A stretch of DNA of 7,591 nt, from the NCBI GenBank assembly GCA_018224415.1, contig JAGTUZ010000266.1, positions 1 to 7,591 of the forward strand. The letters are read 5' to 3'. The DNA comes from Bacteroidota bacterium (GTDB lineage: Bacteria; Bacteroidota; Ignavibacteria; SZUA-365). This document shows positions 6,657-7,591 of this stretch, piece by piece; the first letter of the stretch is position 1, and the number at the start of each line of letters is the position of its first letter. A program made the translations under genes and the position numbers. Below the pieces are notes generated by a model. It had not been told where the DNA came from. It saw only the letters and a program-made list of their open reading frames with translations, and did no database searches.

Positions 6657-7469
6657 ATGCTGGAACTGCGAAATATCGGAGTGACCTATGCGGAGGGAGA
6701 GAGCGGGAGCGTCGAGGCGCTGAAAGACGTTTCCCTGCTTTGCGAACGCAGCTCCTTTGTTGTCATCGTCGGGGCGAACGGATCCGGGAAGTCGACGCTG
6801 CTGAGTGTTATCGCGGGTGCGGAGAAGCCAGATACCGGTTCAGTGATACTTGCGGGCAGCGACGTCACGGCACTTCCCGAGCACCGTCGCGCGCCGCTGA
6901 TCGGACACGTTTTCCAGAATCCGACAAAAGGCACGGTGGGAGACATGACCGTGCGCGACAACCTGGCGCTGGCCGCGAGCCGGGGGCAGGGATTCGGCCT
7001 GCGCTGGGCGCTCTCCCGTGCCCTGCAGGAGGAGATGCGCGCGCGGCTCGCCGACCTCGGCATCGGGCTGGAGGACAGGCTCGATCAGCCCGTCTCCGCC
7101 CTGTCGGGCGGGCAGCGGCAGGCGCTGACCATGCTCATGGCCACCTGGAAGCGGCCCCGTCTTCTGCTGCTCGATGAACACACCGCCGCGCTCGACCCGC
7201 GTAGCGCGGACCTGGTGATGAATCTCACCGGCCGCATCGTCTCCGACCGCGGACTGACCGTGCTCATGGTGACGCATTCCATGCAGCAGGCCGTGCAGTT
7301 CGGACAGCGCCTGCTCATGCTGCACCACGGGCGCATCGTTTATGACATCCGGGACGGGGAGAAGCGACGCATGCGTCCCTCCGAACTCGTTGCGCGCTTC
7401 GATGAACTACGCCGCATGGACCGTCTCGACGAGAGCGCCGCCTCACTTCTGCAAGACCAGTATATTTGA
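6657..7469 (+). CDS. ABC transporter ATP-binding protein, TrpZ-like
   Basis: Cytoplasmic ATPase driving the importer, 270 aa, about the usual length. All catalytic motifs are intact: A-loop Y11, Walker A GANGSGKST (39-47), Q-loop Q87 in VFQNP, signature LSGGQRQ (149-155), Walker B LLLLDEH (169-175), D-loop ALDP (178-181) and switch H207 in MVTHSM. The wording LLDEHTAALDP is characteristic of the COG1101 ATPases that partner TrpX/TrpY-type proteins, as the gene order here predicts. GGAGG at 6645-6649, 7 nt before the ATG, supports the start. The stop codon TGA (7467-7469) abuts a heptamer repeat array, and no hairpin terminator is visible before it, so the operon end or continuation lies beyond the window. 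A regulatory contact with the STAS protein is conceivable but not visible in the sequence. Confidence 0.95.
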   Translation: MLELRNIGVTYAEGESGSVEALKDVSLLCERSSFVVIVGANGSGKSTLLSVIAGAEKPDTGSVILAGSDVTALPEHRRAPLIGHVFQNPTKGTVGDMTVRDNLALAASRGQGFGLRWALSRALQEEMRARLADLGIGLEDRLDQPVSALSGGQRQALTMLMATWKRPRLLLLDEHTAALDPRSADLVMNLTGRIVSDRGLTVLMVTHSMQQAVQFGQRLLMLHHGRIVYDIRDGEKRRMRPSELVARFDELRRMDRLDESAASLLQDQYI

Positions 7470-7474
7470 CGCCA

Positions 7475-7591
7475 TACGCGGTACGCAATACGCGGTACGC
7501 AATACGCGGTACGCAATACGCGGTACGCAATACGCGGTACGCAATACGCGGTACGCAATACGCGGTACGCAATACGCGGTACGCAATACGC
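7475..7591. repeat. Perfect heptamer array, TACGCGG/TACGCAA alternating (14-bp period)
   Basis: Sixteen complete heptamers (7475-7586) plus TACGC at the window edge. The heptamers are TACGC followed strictly alternately by GG or AA, giving eight identical 14-bp units. A degenerate first heptamer, GACGCCA, occupies 7468-7474 and overlaps the ATPase stop codon. The array is open in all six frames, so tyrosine/arginine-rich ORFs predicted on the reverse strand are spurious. The full length is unknown because it runs off the window. Its role is unknown; short arrays like this usually vary in copy number by slippage. Confidence 0.97.

Noticed and set aside
7461..7468. TATATTTG as a promoter element at the end of the ATPase gene
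   Set aside because: It matches TAnnTTTG but has no TTTG about 20 bp upstream and reads as the last codons (Tyr-Ile-stop) of the ATPase.
7315..7572. Tyr/Arg-rich repetitive protein on the - strand at the window end
   Set aside because: It is produced by the heptamer array, which has no stop codon in any frame; there is no domain or ribosome binding site.

Overview
The window reads as a chromosomal segment of a GC-rich (about 60% by eye) Gram-negative-type bacterium. All six genes lie on the + strand. The spacer upstream of the second gene carries a Bacteroidota-style promoter (TTTG, 19 bp, TATGTTTC), and the substrate-binding lipoprotein has an acidic stretch just after its lipid-anchored cysteine. 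Several genes nevertheless have clear GGAGG-type Shine-Dalgarno sites. I therefore lean towards a GC-rich member of the Bacteroidota/FCB group, as an inference only; no rRNA or other phylogenetic marker is present.

Region 1 (about 1-1985) is a single NhaC-family Na+/H+ antiporter gene, unusual in having a signal peptide and a roughly 95-residue extracytoplasmic domain before the membrane core. Its stop codon lies inside the first of three head-to-tail 37-bp repeats (1969-2079). Because 37 is not a multiple of 3, the array stops all three forward frames with the same C-terminal tail, TSTV. A hairpin and a probable promoter fill the rest of the spacer up to 2168.

Region 2 (2169-7469) is a tight five-gene operon. 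It starts with a response regulator fused to a SpoIIE/RsbU-type PPM phosphatase. A lipoprotein of the TrpX-like ABC_sub_bind family follows, then a STAS-domain protein with a roughly 310-residue C-terminal part that I cannot assign. A TrpY-like permease and a TrpZ-like ATPase complete it. Gaps after the first intergenic stretch (35 bp) are 3 bp, a 4-bp overlap and 2 bp. The last three genes of the set plus the lipoprotein make a complete importer. The phosphatase and STAS protein are the two halves of a partner-switching signalling pair. The arrangement suggests that phosphorylation of the STAS protein either regulates, or is regulated by, the transporter. No HATPase-type anti-sigma kinase and no sigma factor are present here.

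Region 3 (7470-7591) is a perfect heptamer array (TACGC followed by GG or AA, strictly alternating). It starts at the stop codon of the ATPase gene and runs off the window end. It is open in all six frames, so apparent ORFs over it are artefacts.
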